Shown here: piece after piece, positions 43,873 through 52,652 of the stretch
Position numbering within the stretch: position 1 is the first letter of the stretch
How the letters are laid out: each line of letters opens with the position of its first letter
Assembly (NCBI GenBank): GCA_040769385.1
Contig: JAXGLD010000002.1
Coordinates: 310,001-374,000, forward strand
Reading direction: 5' to 3'
Source: PHAA01 sp022706565
Lineage (GTDB): Bacteria; Bacillota; Syntrophomonadia; Syntrophomonadales; Syntrophomonadaceae
DNA: 64,000 bases
Notes under the pieces: generated by a model
Databases searched by the model: none
What the model was told of the DNA's origin: nothing
What the model saw: the letters and a program-made list of their open reading frames with translations, nothing else
Made by a program: the position numbers and the translations under genes

Positions 43873-44625
43873 CTATAGAGGCACCAACTCAATGCTGCCC
43901 CAGGCAGCCAGGTGTTCGCCCGCCACGGCCAATACCCCGGTGACACCAGGTATCTTCTGAGCATATTCAATCGCTTGCATAAAATCATCTTGGGTTTGTA
44001 TACGGTTGCCGGCCCCAGTAGCTACGGCGTCGGCTAGAGCTGTATTCGTGCCCTTGATTACCACTGCATCAGCTTTGCCGAAGCTAAGACTGGGCCCCAC
44101 TGTCCCGGAGGAGGTGCATATCCCGAGGGGACTTTCATCGGGGTGGATGCGCAGGGCTATTCTATGGCTAAATGACGATTGGCCGGCAAAAACTAAAACC
44201 AACCGAGGGCTGGAGGTGTCCATATAAATGTCTCCGCCATTTTCCACGATTACCTGCTTGACCTTCTCTTTCAAGGTCAACCCCACTGCTTCGGCAAAGG
44301 CCCCGGCCACGGCTGCCATGGGACCGACTCCGGCCTGCCATCCTGCTTTGCCCATGGATACAGCTATTGGAGGCGCACCTGGCAGCAAGTCCAGGGGCGC
44401 CAGAGCACTTCTAAATTCCGGGTGGACGTCGATGTAGGCTTCCAGGCCTGCCCTTAGCCTTCTTATCTCATTTTCACATAAGGCAATAAGGCTGTCATCA
44501 TAACTATCGTTGTCAATCCCGATAGCCAGATCGGTTTCTTTAACTCTGACCCGGAAATAACGCAAGTCGGATCCAGCCTGTAAGGTTCTGTAACTGCGGT
44601 CCACATAGTCATTCCCGTTAAGCAT
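43873..44625 (-). CDS. UPF0280 family protein (ApbE-like)
   Basis: 250 residues. SDLRYFRVRVKETDLAIGID, APPIAVSMGKAGWQAGVGPMAAVAGAFAE, VENGGDIYMDT and GICTSSGTVGPSLSFGKADA define the UPF0280 family, distantly like the FAD:protein FMN transferase ApbE. Usually found next to the DUF39/NIL-ferredoxin pair in methanogens and anaerobic bacteria; its role is unknown. ATG at 44625 is chosen over the longer frame to 44715, which overlaps the ferredoxin gene. Last gene of the metH operon. Confidence 0.85.
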   Translation of the reverse strand: MLNGNDYVDRSYRTLQAGSDLRYFRVRVKETDLAIGIDNDSYDDSLIALCENEIRRLRAGLEAYIDVHPEFRSALAPLDLLPGAPPIAVSMGKAGWQAGVGPMAAVAGAFAEAVGLTLKEKVKQVIVENGGDIYMDTSSPRLVLVFAGQSSFSHRIALRIHPDESPLGICTSSGTVGPSLSFGKADAVVIKGTNTALADAVATGAGNRIQTQDDFMQAIEYAQKIPGVTGVLAVAGEHLAAWGSIELVPL

Positions 44626-44633
44626 GGTTCGCT

Positions 44634-45056
44634 TTATACCGCCTCTTTTATTTCGAAATGGAGGGTTATGGCTCGAGTGGGACAGCAGTCCAGACACATA
44701 CCACAGACTACGCATTTGGAATTGTCAAAGGAGACCTCCATGCTGCTGCGTTCAATATACAACGCTTCAGTTGGGCAAAAGGATGCACATGCTCCGCATT
44801 GGATGCAAACCGATGGCTGCCATACTACGGTCTCGCTCAACGGTTCTACGCCAACCCCCAGGTTTCTCAGGAAGGCCACGCCCTGGTCATAACTGCCCTT
44901 GTCACCTTCCAGTTCCAAGACTAAAAACCCTTCCTTTTGGGGATTAATGTCCGCCTTGAGAATATTGATGATCAGATCATAATCTTTAACCAGTCTATAT
45001 ATGATCGGCTGCTCGGATTGGGCCGCGGAAAAATAGCAAACCAGCTTGTTCTTCAT
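44634..45056 (-). CDS. NIL domain-containing 4Fe-4S ferredoxin
   Basis: 140 residues. N-terminal NIL domain (about 1-75, VCYFSAAQSEQPIIYRLVK...VLELEGDKGSYDQGVAFL). A two-cluster ferredoxin follows: CIQCGACASFCPTEAL and CVVCGMCLDCCPTRAI. Partner of the DUF39 protein in de novo homocysteine formation in methanogens and some anaerobes, where it likely supplies electrons or sulfur transfer support. ATG is six bases after the DUF39 stop, with GAGGAGG ahead. Confidence 0.9.
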   Translation of the reverse strand: MKNKLVCYFSAAQSEQPIIYRLVKDYDLIINILKADINPQKEGFLVLELEGDKGSYDQGVAFLRNLGVGVEPLSETVVWQPSVCIQCGACASFCPTEALYIERSSMEVSFDNSKCVVCGMCLDCCPTRAITLHFEIKEAV

Positions 45057-45062
45057 TTGTTA

Positions 45063-46298
45063 TTACCTCCTCTTTTCAGCATCTGAGTCCGCACCGCCCG
45101 GTTTTTTGGCGGGGATGGACTTAAATACGATATCGGCATCAGCCGATGGTATACCTGCTACCGGCTGGGTCAGCTCGAACTGACCGTTTTGAATCCAGCC
45201 CTTAAGAATCTGCGCAATCTGGCGGGCCCGGGGATAGCTTGACTGCGGTGTGGTCACTACCGTCTTGCCGTTGAATATTATTTTTCCGCTCTTCAGGTCT
45301 TTGTAATTGACCCGGCCTAGATCCATGGGCTTGCAATATGGATACCCCTCATCATAGTCAACTATCGGGCAGTATATATCTTCATCCTTGACAGCTGTGA
45401 AGCGGAGCATTTCTTCGTCCAGAATCGGGATAGGGATGCCGACGCCGACCGCCATTGTGGCGCCATAACCTATGAAGCTCAAGCCTACCAGCCAATTGGG
45501 ATCCATCTGCTTGAGATCTCCTATCAGGGCCAGCGTACCAGCACCGGACAGGGGCACCCCGTTCTCGCCGCGAGGCACGTTGGGATGGTGCTGGGTACCG
45601 CTCCAAGCCACATAGCCGATCCCACCGCCCAGGAAAATTCGGGTACCGATCCCTATGGTACGGTAGTACGGATCATTGAGCAAGGGGCTCAATTGGCCGG
45701 CACTGGAATAACTGGCATTGCCCGCCTTGGGTTTAAGAATCCCCATGTAGGTGTATATTACCCTATCCCCCAGATTGATGGCGCAATTGTAATTCTGATA
45801 GGCGTTGCGGGGATTGAACAAAAAAGCATCATTGACATCGTTGAGGGTAATGGTGGCCTCCACCTTCGTGTTGGGGTAGCAATCGGTCCCATATCCGATG
45901 GCTTCCAGTCTTATCTCTTTTCCGGCTACCAGATCGTGAATGAGATGTCCTCCCCCATAAGTAAAACGGCCGGGAAACACCTTATTCTCCGGATCATTCT
46001 CGGGCAGCTGTCCGGCTCCCACATAGGCATCTACAGCAGCTATGCCGGTGTAGGCCTCTACTCCGTTCAACCATACCTTCTTCATTTTTATGCGGGGATT
46101 GGAATGACCAAAGTTTATAAATGCCCCCGAAGAACACATGGGACCGAATGTGCCAGTGGTGACTACGTCTATCTCCCGGGCAGCCTGAGCATACCCCTTC
46201 TCCGCTACCACCTCGATGACTTCTTCAGCGGTCACCACTACCGCTTCCCCGCGTCTTATCTTTTCATTGATCTCTTCATAGCTCCTCTTGACTGCCAT
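45063..46298 (-). CDS. homocysteine biosynthesis protein (DUF39), L-aspartate semialdehyde sulfurtransferase-like
   Basis: 411 residues. DUF39/HcyBio protein. Conserved cysteines include C55 (GPMCSSGAF) and C140 (GTDCYPNTK), likely sulfur carriers. In Methanosarcina the pair DUF39 + NIL-ferredoxin makes homocysteine from aspartate semialdehyde and sulfide. Here the pair directly follows metH, so product and next enzyme match. ATG at 46298 overlaps the metH TGA stop by one base, with AGGAGG eight bases ahead. Confidence 0.9.
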   Translation of the reverse strand: MAVKRSYEEINEKIRRGEAVVVTAEEVIEVVAEKGYAQAAREIDVVTTGTFGPMCSSGAFINFGHSNPRIKMKKVWLNGVEAYTGIAAVDAYVGAGQLPENDPENKVFPGRFTYGGGHLIHDLVAGKEIRLEAIGYGTDCYPNTKVEATITLNDVNDAFLFNPRNAYQNYNCAINLGDRVIYTYMGILKPKAGNASYSSAGQLSPLLNDPYYRTIGIGTRIFLGGGIGYVAWSGTQHHPNVPRGENGVPLSGAGTLALIGDLKQMDPNWLVGLSFIGYGATMAVGVGIPIPILDEEMLRFTAVKDEDIYCPIVDYDEGYPYCKPMDLGRVNYKDLKSGKIIFNGKTVVTTPQSSYPRARQIAQILKGWIQNGQFELTQPVAGIPSADADIVFKSIPAKKPGGADSDAEKRR

Positions 46299-48817
46299 CA
46301 CTTGACCCTCCTTATAAATAACCTCATCAGCTGCTGGGCTGTCTTTACGGCCGCCCGGGCATCGGCTGAATAGGCATCGGCTCCTATCTGGTCGGCATAC
46401 TCCTGGTTCAACACCGCTCCCCCCACCATCACCCTTGATCTCAGGTTGAGATTCTTAACCCCTTCTATTACGTCCCGCATTCGAGGCATAGTAGTGGTCA
46501 TGAGAGCACTCAATCCAATGATATCGGCGTCTTCCTGCCGGGCGGCTTCCAATATTTTATCAGCCGGCACGTCCTTGCCCAAATCCACTACCTTGAAACC
46601 ATAATTCTCAAGCATTACGATGACTATGTTCTTGCCTATATCATGAATATCGCCTTCAACTGTTGCCATGACAATTGTACCATTGTGCTGGGTGGCTGCT
46701 TCCTGGGATAGGAATGGCTTAATAAATGCAAAGGCCTTCTTCATTGCTTCCGCGGCGGTCATGAGCTGGGGCAGGAAATATTTCTTCTGTTCATACAACT
46801 CCCCCGCCCTTTCAATCCCCGGTATCAGGCCCTGGTTGACTATATCTAAAGCTGGCATCCCCTTCTGCAGCGCTTCTTCGATTAAAGCTTCCATTATAAC
46901 GCTGTTGCCTTCCATTACCGCCTTCTGGATGCGTACGGTTATGTCATCAGTGGCCGTCTCCGCTGCAGGTAGATTCGCAGTATTTTTGGTTGTCGTTCCC
47001 GCTTCCCTGTCCTTGATCTGATCGGGAATGTTGCAGCGTTCGCAAATCGGGTGGCGCATCCCACCCGTCGATAAGGAATTGGAACTATAATTCTTGTAAT
47101 AATTAATAAAAGAGGCACAATGCTCATCCCGGTTCAGGAGTACCGCGGCCGCCCGGGTCACGTCCATCATCCGCTGGTCGAAAGGATTGAGGATAGGCAA
47201 ATCCAGTCCGGCTGCCCAGGCCATCGCCAGGAAGGTCGAGTTCAATATGTCACGAGCCGGAAGTCCATGCGACACGTTGCTGATTCCCAGGACGGTTCCT
47301 ACTCCCATTTCCTGCTTTACCTGCTGTACGGCCGACAATGTTTCCATTACCTGCACCTGCTCTGCGCTGGCGGTCTTAACCAGACAGTCTATAAATATAT
47401 CTTCATCCCGCAGACCGCATTCCCTGGCCCGCCGGTATATCTTACGGGCCACCTGCATACGTCCTTCCGCTGAATCGGGAATCCCATTTTCATCCAGGCA
47501 CAGTCCCAGTACCGCTGCTCCGTATTTCTTGGCCAGTGGCAAAACCGCATCCAGGCTCTTGTCTTCGCCAGTGGTGGAGTTTATCAGAGCCCGACCGACA
47601 AAACTCTTCAATCCCTCTTCAATCGCCCGTTGATTGGTGGAATCCAATGACAAAGGTATGTCCACCGCGGCTTGTATTGCTGCCACGGCCTGATTCATGG
47701 CCGCCGGTTCATCGATACCGGGAACCCCCATGTTAACGTCCAACATCGATGCGACCCCGGCTTGGCGTTTGGCCTCTTCAACCACCAACTGCATTTTCCC
47801 CTCTTTAATATCACTGGCCAGCTTCTTCCTGGCTGTGGGATTGATTCTCTCGCCAATCACGGCCAAAGGCTGGTCAGCACCAATCAATAAAACCTGACTG
47901 CGGGAAGCAAATCCGCGCAGTTGCGCCGCTTGGCGACGTACCGCTGGCATGCCCTTAAGTACCGCGGCGATTGATTGGATATGCTGGGGGGTGGTGCCGC
48001 AGCAGCCGCCGATAAGATTGGCCCCCGCATCTTTCAGGCGCAGGGCGTGTTCAGCCATCTCCTCGGGAAGGGCGGGGAAAACAGTTTTGTCTCCCACCAG
48101 ACGGGGCAGACCGGCATTGGGCTCCACCGATATAAAACTCCTGCTATGCCTGCCCATCACCTCGATTATTGGTAACAGATCCAAGGCTCCCCCTGAGCAA
48201 TTGGCCCCTATGGCCAGCGGCTGCAAAGCATCCAGGATTACCACCGTGGTCAAGGGATCAGTCCCGGTCATGGTCCGGCCTCCGGACTCGAATGTCAAAT
48301 GAGCAATAACCGGTAGCCGACTGGCCTGTTTGGCTGCAATCAAAGCCGCCCGCATCTCTCCAATATCAGTCATGGTCTCGATGGAGATCAGATCAGCCCC
48401 CGCTCTTTCCAAGGCTGCCGCCTGCTGGGCAAAAGCATCATACAAATCATCAAAATTCACATTACCCATCGGCCGCAGCAAGCGGCCGGTCGGACCAATG
48501 CAGCCAGCCACCAAAGCCTTGTTTTTAGCTGCAGCCCGGGCCAGTCGGACTGCTTCAGCGTTAATCTCCTCGACTCTATCCTCCAAACCGTATTCAGCCA
48601 GCTTAAAACGATTGGCCCCGAATGTGTTGGTTTCGATTATCTCAGCCCCGGCTTCTGCATATTGTTGATGGATTTCCTGCAGGACTTCCGGATGCTCTAT
48701 CCCGAACAGTTCCGGACACTGTCCCGGCATCATGCCTTTTTGCTGGAGCATGGTGCCCATGGCTCCATCCAGCACCAGAATCCTTTCCCGCAAAATGCCT
48801 TCAATGTCTTTAATCAT
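46298..48817 (-). CDS. metH: cobalamin-dependent methionine synthase, short form
   Basis: 839 residues. Domain order: homocysteine-binding barrel (1 to about 290; zinc Cys C207, C272, C273 in GANCSGG and GGCCGTTP), pterin-binding barrel (about 315-570), B12 cap and cobalamin domain (about 625-839) with DxHxxG as GDIHDIG (H725, axial ligand). The C-terminal SAM reactivation domain present in long MetH is missing, as in several anaerobes. A Cys-containing linker (about 570-620) is unusual. It is the first gene after the S-box. Transfers methyl from methyl-THF to homocysteine. Confidence 0.95.
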   Translation of the reverse strand: MIKDIEGILRERILVLDGAMGTMLQQKGMMPGQCPELFGIEHPEVLQEIHQQYAEAGAEIIETNTFGANRFKLAEYGLEDRVEEINAEAVRLARAAAKNKALVAGCIGPTGRLLRPMGNVNFDDLYDAFAQQAAALERAGADLISIETMTDIGEMRAALIAAKQASRLPVIAHLTFESGGRTMTGTDPLTTVVILDALQPLAIGANCSGGALDLLPIIEVMGRHSRSFISVEPNAGLPRLVGDKTVFPALPEEMAEHALRLKDAGANLIGGCCGTTPQHIQSIAAVLKGMPAVRRQAAQLRGFASRSQVLLIGADQPLAVIGERINPTARKKLASDIKEGKMQLVVEEAKRQAGVASMLDVNMGVPGIDEPAAMNQAVAAIQAAVDIPLSLDSTNQRAIEEGLKSFVGRALINSTTGEDKSLDAVLPLAKKYGAAVLGLCLDENGIPDSAEGRMQVARKIYRRARECGLRDEDIFIDCLVKTASAEQVQVMETLSAVQQVKQEMGVGTVLGISNVSHGLPARDILNSTFLAMAWAAGLDLPILNPFDQRMMDVTRAAAVLLNRDEHCASFINYYKNYSSNSLSTGGMRHPICERCNIPDQIKDREAGTTTKNTANLPAAETATDDITVRIQKAVMEGNSVIMEALIEEALQKGMPALDIVNQGLIPGIERAGELYEQKKYFLPQLMTAAEAMKKAFAFIKPFLSQEAATQHNGTIVMATVEGDIHDIGKNIVIVMLENYGFKVVDLGKDVPADKILEAARQEDADIIGLSALMTTTMPRMRDVIEGVKNLNLRSRVMVGGAVLNQEYADQIGADAYSADARAAVKTAQQLMRLFIRRVK

Positions 48818-48848
48818 TCTTTCCTCTCCTCATAACTGTAATATATGA

Positions 48849-48877
48849 AAAGCCCTCTTCCACCAAAAGAGGGCTTT
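48849..48877 (-). terminator. riboswitch-controlled intrinsic terminator
   Basis: Perfect 11-bp stem AAAGCCCTCTT / AAGAGGGCTTT with a 7-base loop, ending in TTTT on the minus strand, 31 bases before metH. The 5' arm (CCCTCTT) can pair instead with AAGAGGG at the 3' end of the aptamer P1, forming the antiterminator. Its position and the alternative pairing make it the S-box expression platform. Confidence 0.92.
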
Positions 48878-48890
48878 ATGTTTTATACCC

Positions 48891-48991
48891 CTCTTATCTT
48901 TCAGGAACAATTCCTGCAGGATTTGGCACCGTACACTAAAGTCGGTTGCCGGGTTTCATCGGGCCCGTCCCTCCACCACTCTGGATAAGAG
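48891..48991 (-). promoter_or_regulatory. SAM-I (S-box) riboswitch aptamer
   Basis: Read on the minus strand, the S-box consensus is complete. CTCTTATC opens P1, followed by CAGAGTGGTGGAGGGA, GGCCCGATGAAACCCGGCAACC, GGTGCCAAATCCTGCAGG and CTGAAAGATAAGAG closing P1. When SAM binds, P1 is stable and the following terminator forms, shutting off metH and the homocysteine genes; when SAM is low, the antiterminator forms. This is the OFF type. Confidence 0.96.
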
Positions 48992-49020
48992 TCTATTAGC
49001 TTATATATTGAATCTCTAGT

Positions 49021-49049
49021 ATCGTACCATTCTTTAATATGGCTGTCAC
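49021..49049 (-). promoter_or_regulatory. promoter of the metH operon
   Basis: GTGACA (49044-49049), 17-base spacer, TACGAT (49021-49026) on the minus strand. The start point would be about 20 bases before the aptamer. Confidence 0.65.
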
Positions 49050-49082
49050 TTAAATTCTTAATCAGGTTTGACTTACCTTTAA

Positions 49083-49385
49083 TTAATGCAAGGGGCCCGG
49101 ATCCGAATCTTCTTTACCGTGTGCCACTTTATCGAATCCCTGCGCCGCCTCAGCGATACTATCAACTGGTTGGGCTGTTTTTTCGCCCTTGTCGGTTTCC
49201 TTTACGGTGTCTTCTATGCTGTTCATCACTTCCTGGAAATCTTTCTTGTATCCGGCGGTAACCTTCTTAAACTCATTCATTCCTTTTCCTATCGCCCTTG
49301 CCACCTCCGGCAATTTCCCGGGTCCCACCACAATAAGGGCAACCACTAGGATTAACCCAACTTCCCACGGTCCCAGATTAAACAT
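49083..49385 (-). CDS. tatA: second TatA/E-type translocase protein
   Basis: 100 residues. One N-terminal helix (about 8-23), VGPGKLPEVARAIGKGMNEFKKV hinge and amphipathic helix, and a long charged tail of about 50 residues. Close to TatA or TatB type; cannot be separated by eye. The first tatA lies next to tatC at 8110. GAGGAGG precedes the ATG. May serve a different substrate or act as TatB. Confidence 0.88.
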   Translation of the reverse strand: MFNLGPWEVGLILVVALIVVGPGKLPEVARAIGKGMNEFKKVTAGYKKDFQEVMNSIEDTVKETDKGEKTAQPVDSIAEAAQGFDKVAHGKEDSDPGPLH

Positions 49386-49581
49386 ACGAACCTCCTCTGT
49401 ATACCAAACGACATATCCATGTACTATCAGCTAGATTGTACCTTTATTGAATCCAGAATGGCAATGTATTTGGCTTACTTTTCTGCCATTTCGCACATCA
49501 AGGGCGGAATTTCATAATCCGGCAGGAATTTTACAATATCTGGGGAATATTGTATTATCTGACCCACGGGAGTTATCAATT

Positions 49582-51114
49582 ATGTTATCGATTGTAAATA
49601 CCATGGTGCTCACTGGTGTTGACGCCAAGCCGGTCCAGGTAGAAGTGGATATTCAGAATGGCCTGCCCGCTTTTGAGATAGTGGGTTTGGCATCCGCAGC
49701 CATCAAAGAAGCCCGGGAGAGAACCAGGTCGGCCATCAAGAATTCGGGATTAGATTTTCCCAATCGTAAAATCATCGTCAATTTGGCCCCGGCTGATGTT
49801 AAAAAAGAAGGCAGTCATTTCGACCTGGCCATGGCAGTAGGGATTCTGATTGCTACGGGTCAGTTACATTCTCAACTGCCCGACACCTTTTTCCTGGCTG
49901 GGGAGCTGTCTCTCAACGGAGCGGTGAAGGCTGTTCCTGGCATCCTGCCCATGGCCCTCGAACTACAGGCTTCATGCCCCCAATCCTGCTTGGTAGTGCC
50001 GGCGGGAAACAGCCTGGAAGCAGCCATGGTGCGTGAGGTGTCCTCATTTCAAGTATCGCACCTCCAAGACCTGTGTGCGTTCGTCAATGAACAGCAACCG
50101 CTTACACCGGTTACGATGAGTGCCTATGACGGTCATACCGGTTTGGTGAACCAGCCTGATTTCAGCGAGGTAAAGGGACAGGAAAATGCCAAGCGGGCTT
50201 TGCAGATCGCAGCCGCCGGTCTCCATAATGTATTACTGATCGGCCCTCCAGGCGGCGGTAAGACCATGCTGGCCCGTCGTATGCCCGGTATCATGCCGGC
50301 CATGACCCGCCAGGAAATACTCGAGACTACCCGTATCTATTCTGTGGCCAACCTCTTGGACAGCAGCGAACCCCTGATATCCACCCGGCCCTTCCGAACC
50401 CCGCACAAAAACGCGTCCGCCGCCAGCGTCATCGGCGGTGGGCGCATTCCGCGCCCCGGTGAAATAAGTTTGGCCCAGAACGGGGTTTTGTTTCTGGACG
50501 AAATGCCTGAATTCAGCCATGATCTATTGGAATCTCTGCGACAGCCGCTGGAGGACAAAACGGTTACCATCGCCCGGGCACAATCGACCGTAACCTATCC
50601 GGCTGATTTCGCTCTTATCGCCAGCATGAATCCATGCCCGTGCGGTCATTATGGGTCGGATCTGGAGTGCCGCTGCACTCCGCTGCAAATCCACAAGTAC
50701 TTGAGCCGTATTTCCGGACCCTTGCTGGATCGAATGGATTTGCATGTAGAAGTGCCGCGAATAAAGTACGAGGATTTGACCGACAACCGCAGTACCGATA
50801 GTTCCATGTCGATGAGGAAGAGAGTCGGTCGGGCCCGTGAGCTCCAGGAACACCGCTTCTCCGGGCGTCCGTTCTCGTTTAATTCCCGCATGGACGCAAA
50901 AGCGGTGGAATCCTGCTGCCAGCTTGACCATAACTCGCAGCGGATCCTAAAACAAGCTTTTGACAAATTCGGCATGAGCGCACGGTCCTACGATCGGGTA
51001 GTAAAGGTTGCGCGCACCATCGCTGATCTTGAAGAAAGCGAAAAGATCCGGGCTGAGCATGTAGCCGAAGCCATCCAATACCGCAGCCTGGACCGGAAAT
51101 ACTGGCGTCCCTGA
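49582..51114 (+). CDS. comM: ComM/YifB family Mg-chelatase-like AAA ATPase
   Basis: 510 residues. N-terminal Lon-protease-like fold (LTGVDAKPVQVEVDIQNGLPAFEIVGL), AAA+ core with Walker A GPPGGGKTMLARRMPGI, Walker B GVLFLDEMPEF, and the C-terminal Mg-chelatase subunit domain with CPCGHYGSD-type zinc. A branch-migration helicase for integrating transformed DNA in Haemophilus. ATG at 49582 follows GGGAG; the frame reaches 49447. Divergent from tatA, with a 7-bp inverted repeat (ACAATAT/ATATTGT, 49533-49553) between. Confidence 0.92.
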   Translation: MLSIVNTMVLTGVDAKPVQVEVDIQNGLPAFEIVGLASAAIKEARERTRSAIKNSGLDFPNRKIIVNLAPADVKKEGSHFDLAMAVGILIATGQLHSQLPDTFFLAGELSLNGAVKAVPGILPMALELQASCPQSCLVVPAGNSLEAAMVREVSSFQVSHLQDLCAFVNEQQPLTPVTMSAYDGHTGLVNQPDFSEVKGQENAKRALQIAAAGLHNVLLIGPPGGGKTMLARRMPGIMPAMTRQEILETTRIYSVANLLDSSEPLISTRPFRTPHKNASAASVIGGGRIPRPGEISLAQNGVLFLDEMPEFSHDLLESLRQPLEDKTVTIARAQSTVTYPADFALIASMNPCPCGHYGSDLECRCTPLQIHKYLSRISGPLLDRMDLHVEVPRIKYEDLTDNRSTDSSMSMRKRVGRARELQEHRFSGRPFSFNSRMDAKAVESCCQLDHNSQRILKQAFDKFGMSARSYDRVVKVARTIADLEESEKIRAEHVAEAIQYRSLDRKYWRP

Positions 51115-51127
51115 TTACCCTTTACGC

Positions 51128-52585
51128 CTATTGTTTATCTTCAAAAATGGATTCGAACTCCTTGTTCTTGACCAGCCGGATGCAGGCTTCCACCACATCC
51201 CGGTCATAAAGCACACCGGCATTCTTCTGGATCTCCTCCAATGCCCTCTCGATCCCCAGCGAGGCCCGATAAGGCCGATGGGAAGCCATGGCTTCAAATA
51301 CATCGGCAACCGCTATTATACGAGCCGGCAGGAGAATCTCCTCGCCCTTTAAACCTTTGGGATAGCCGGTCCCATCAACGCGCTCATGATGCTGCATTAT
51401 TATTTCGGCGATCGGCGCATCGAAAGGAATGCTCTTCAGAATGTCATAGCCAGCGGTAGGATGGGTTTTGATAAACAGGTACTCGATCTCGCTAAGTCTG
51501 CCTGGTTGACTGAGAATATCGAGGGGAACGTAAAGCTTGCCGATATCGTGCAAGGTCCCGGCAATCCTGATATCATCAATGGTTTTATCAGGCAGTCCCA
51601 TCTCCCGGGCGATTTCACAAGCCAGGGTAGCAACCCGATGCTGATGGCCAGCTGTGTACTGGTCCCTCTTTTCAGTTGTTATCGCCAGTGCATTGACCGT
51701 ACCGCTGAAAATCGCCTCCAGCTTTTCATGACTTCGGATCAAATCTTCCTCGGCCTGTTTTCGGTCGGAAATGTCCCGGACTGACTCAATAGCACCTACT
51801 ATTTCGCCTTTGGTGTTGTAGAGGGGGGCCGCCCGTCCCCATAAGATCCTTTGTTTTCCCTTAAGCTGGCCGGTTTTGGTTTCGGTATACAGGACATCTC
51901 CGTCCCGGCGAACATATACATACTCCTTATCGAAACGAACATTCTCATCAACTATCATGTCCAGCAGGATGGGTCTTCGGATCCCGTAGAAAGGTATGGA
52001 GTATTCATAGTTGTCCCGGCCTACCATGCTTGAAGCGGGAAATCCGGTCAAATCCACCATCTCCCGGTTCCAATACAGGATCCGGCCCGCTTTATCGATT
52101 ACCACAGTCGCATCCGGCAAAGACTCAATGATATCAGCCATCCGCCGCTGTGATTCTCTTAATTCCGCTTCTGTCCGTTTACGTTCGGTAATGTCTTCCA
52201 CCATCAATATTTCACCAGTGATTATACCCTCTTGGTAAAAAGGTGAAGTCCGACAGATAATACTGAACTCAGTGCCGTCCCGCCCCCGAATGGGCATTTC
52301 CCAGGTACGTTCCTTACCCGCTTCTATCTGAACTCTTATTCGGTCCCGGATACGCTTTTTGTGCCGCTCAACTGCCAGCCCGCTGATATTCATCTTGTAT
52401 AAAACCTCTTCCGGGTAATCAAGCAGGTCTTTGAACTTCTGGTTCGCGAATTTTATATTGCCTTCCGTATCATACACACAGAACATTCCATTCACCTTGG
52501 AGAGTACTTCGGCCAACATCTCCAAGGTGATTTTACGACTGCCTGGTTTATCACGGTTGGGCAAACCATCCTCCGGAGCCATCAT
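51128..52585 (-). CDS. PAS-PAS-HD-GYP protein, probable c-di-GMP phosphodiesterase
   Basis: 485 residues. PAS1 (about 20-140), PAS2 with PAC (about 150-275, SLPDATVVIDKAGRILYWNREM) and a C-terminal HD-GYP domain (about 295-470). HD in AGTLHDIGKLYVP; GYP in HHERVDGTGYPKGL. No membrane segment or receiver. HD-GYP proteins cleave c-di-GMP; the PAS pair should sense a small molecule or redox state. ATG at 52585, with GGGAGG eight bases ahead, is preferred. Tandem paralogue of the gene at 52653. Confidence 0.9.
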   Translation of the reverse strand: MMAPEDGLPNRDKPGSRKITLEMLAEVLSKVNGMFCVYDTEGNIKFANQKFKDLLDYPEEVLYKMNISGLAVERHKKRIRDRIRVQIEAGKERTWEMPIRGRDGTEFSIICRTSPFYQEGIITGEILMVEDITERKRTEAELRESQRRMADIIESLPDATVVIDKAGRILYWNREMVDLTGFPASSMVGRDNYEYSIPFYGIRRPILLDMIVDENVRFDKEYVYVRRDGDVLYTETKTGQLKGKQRILWGRAAPLYNTKGEIVGAIESVRDISDRKQAEEDLIRSHEKLEAIFSGTVNALAITTEKRDQYTAGHQHRVATLACEIAREMGLPDKTIDDIRIAGTLHDIGKLYVPLDILSQPGRLSEIEYLFIKTHPTAGYDILKSIPFDAPIAEIIMQHHERVDGTGYPKGLKGEEILLPARIIAVADVFEAMASHRPYRASLGIERALEEIQKNAGVLYDRDVVEACIRLVKNKEFESIFEDKQ

Positions 52586-52652
52586 CACCAAAACCTCCCA
52601 TTCATAAACACCATCGACTAACCATCAGCAGTCCTCGTCATCATTTTCGTGT

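Noticed and set aside
49533..49553. 7-bp inverted repeat ACAATAT/ATATTGT upstream of comM
   Set aside because: AT-rich, short and single; no support for a specific operator.
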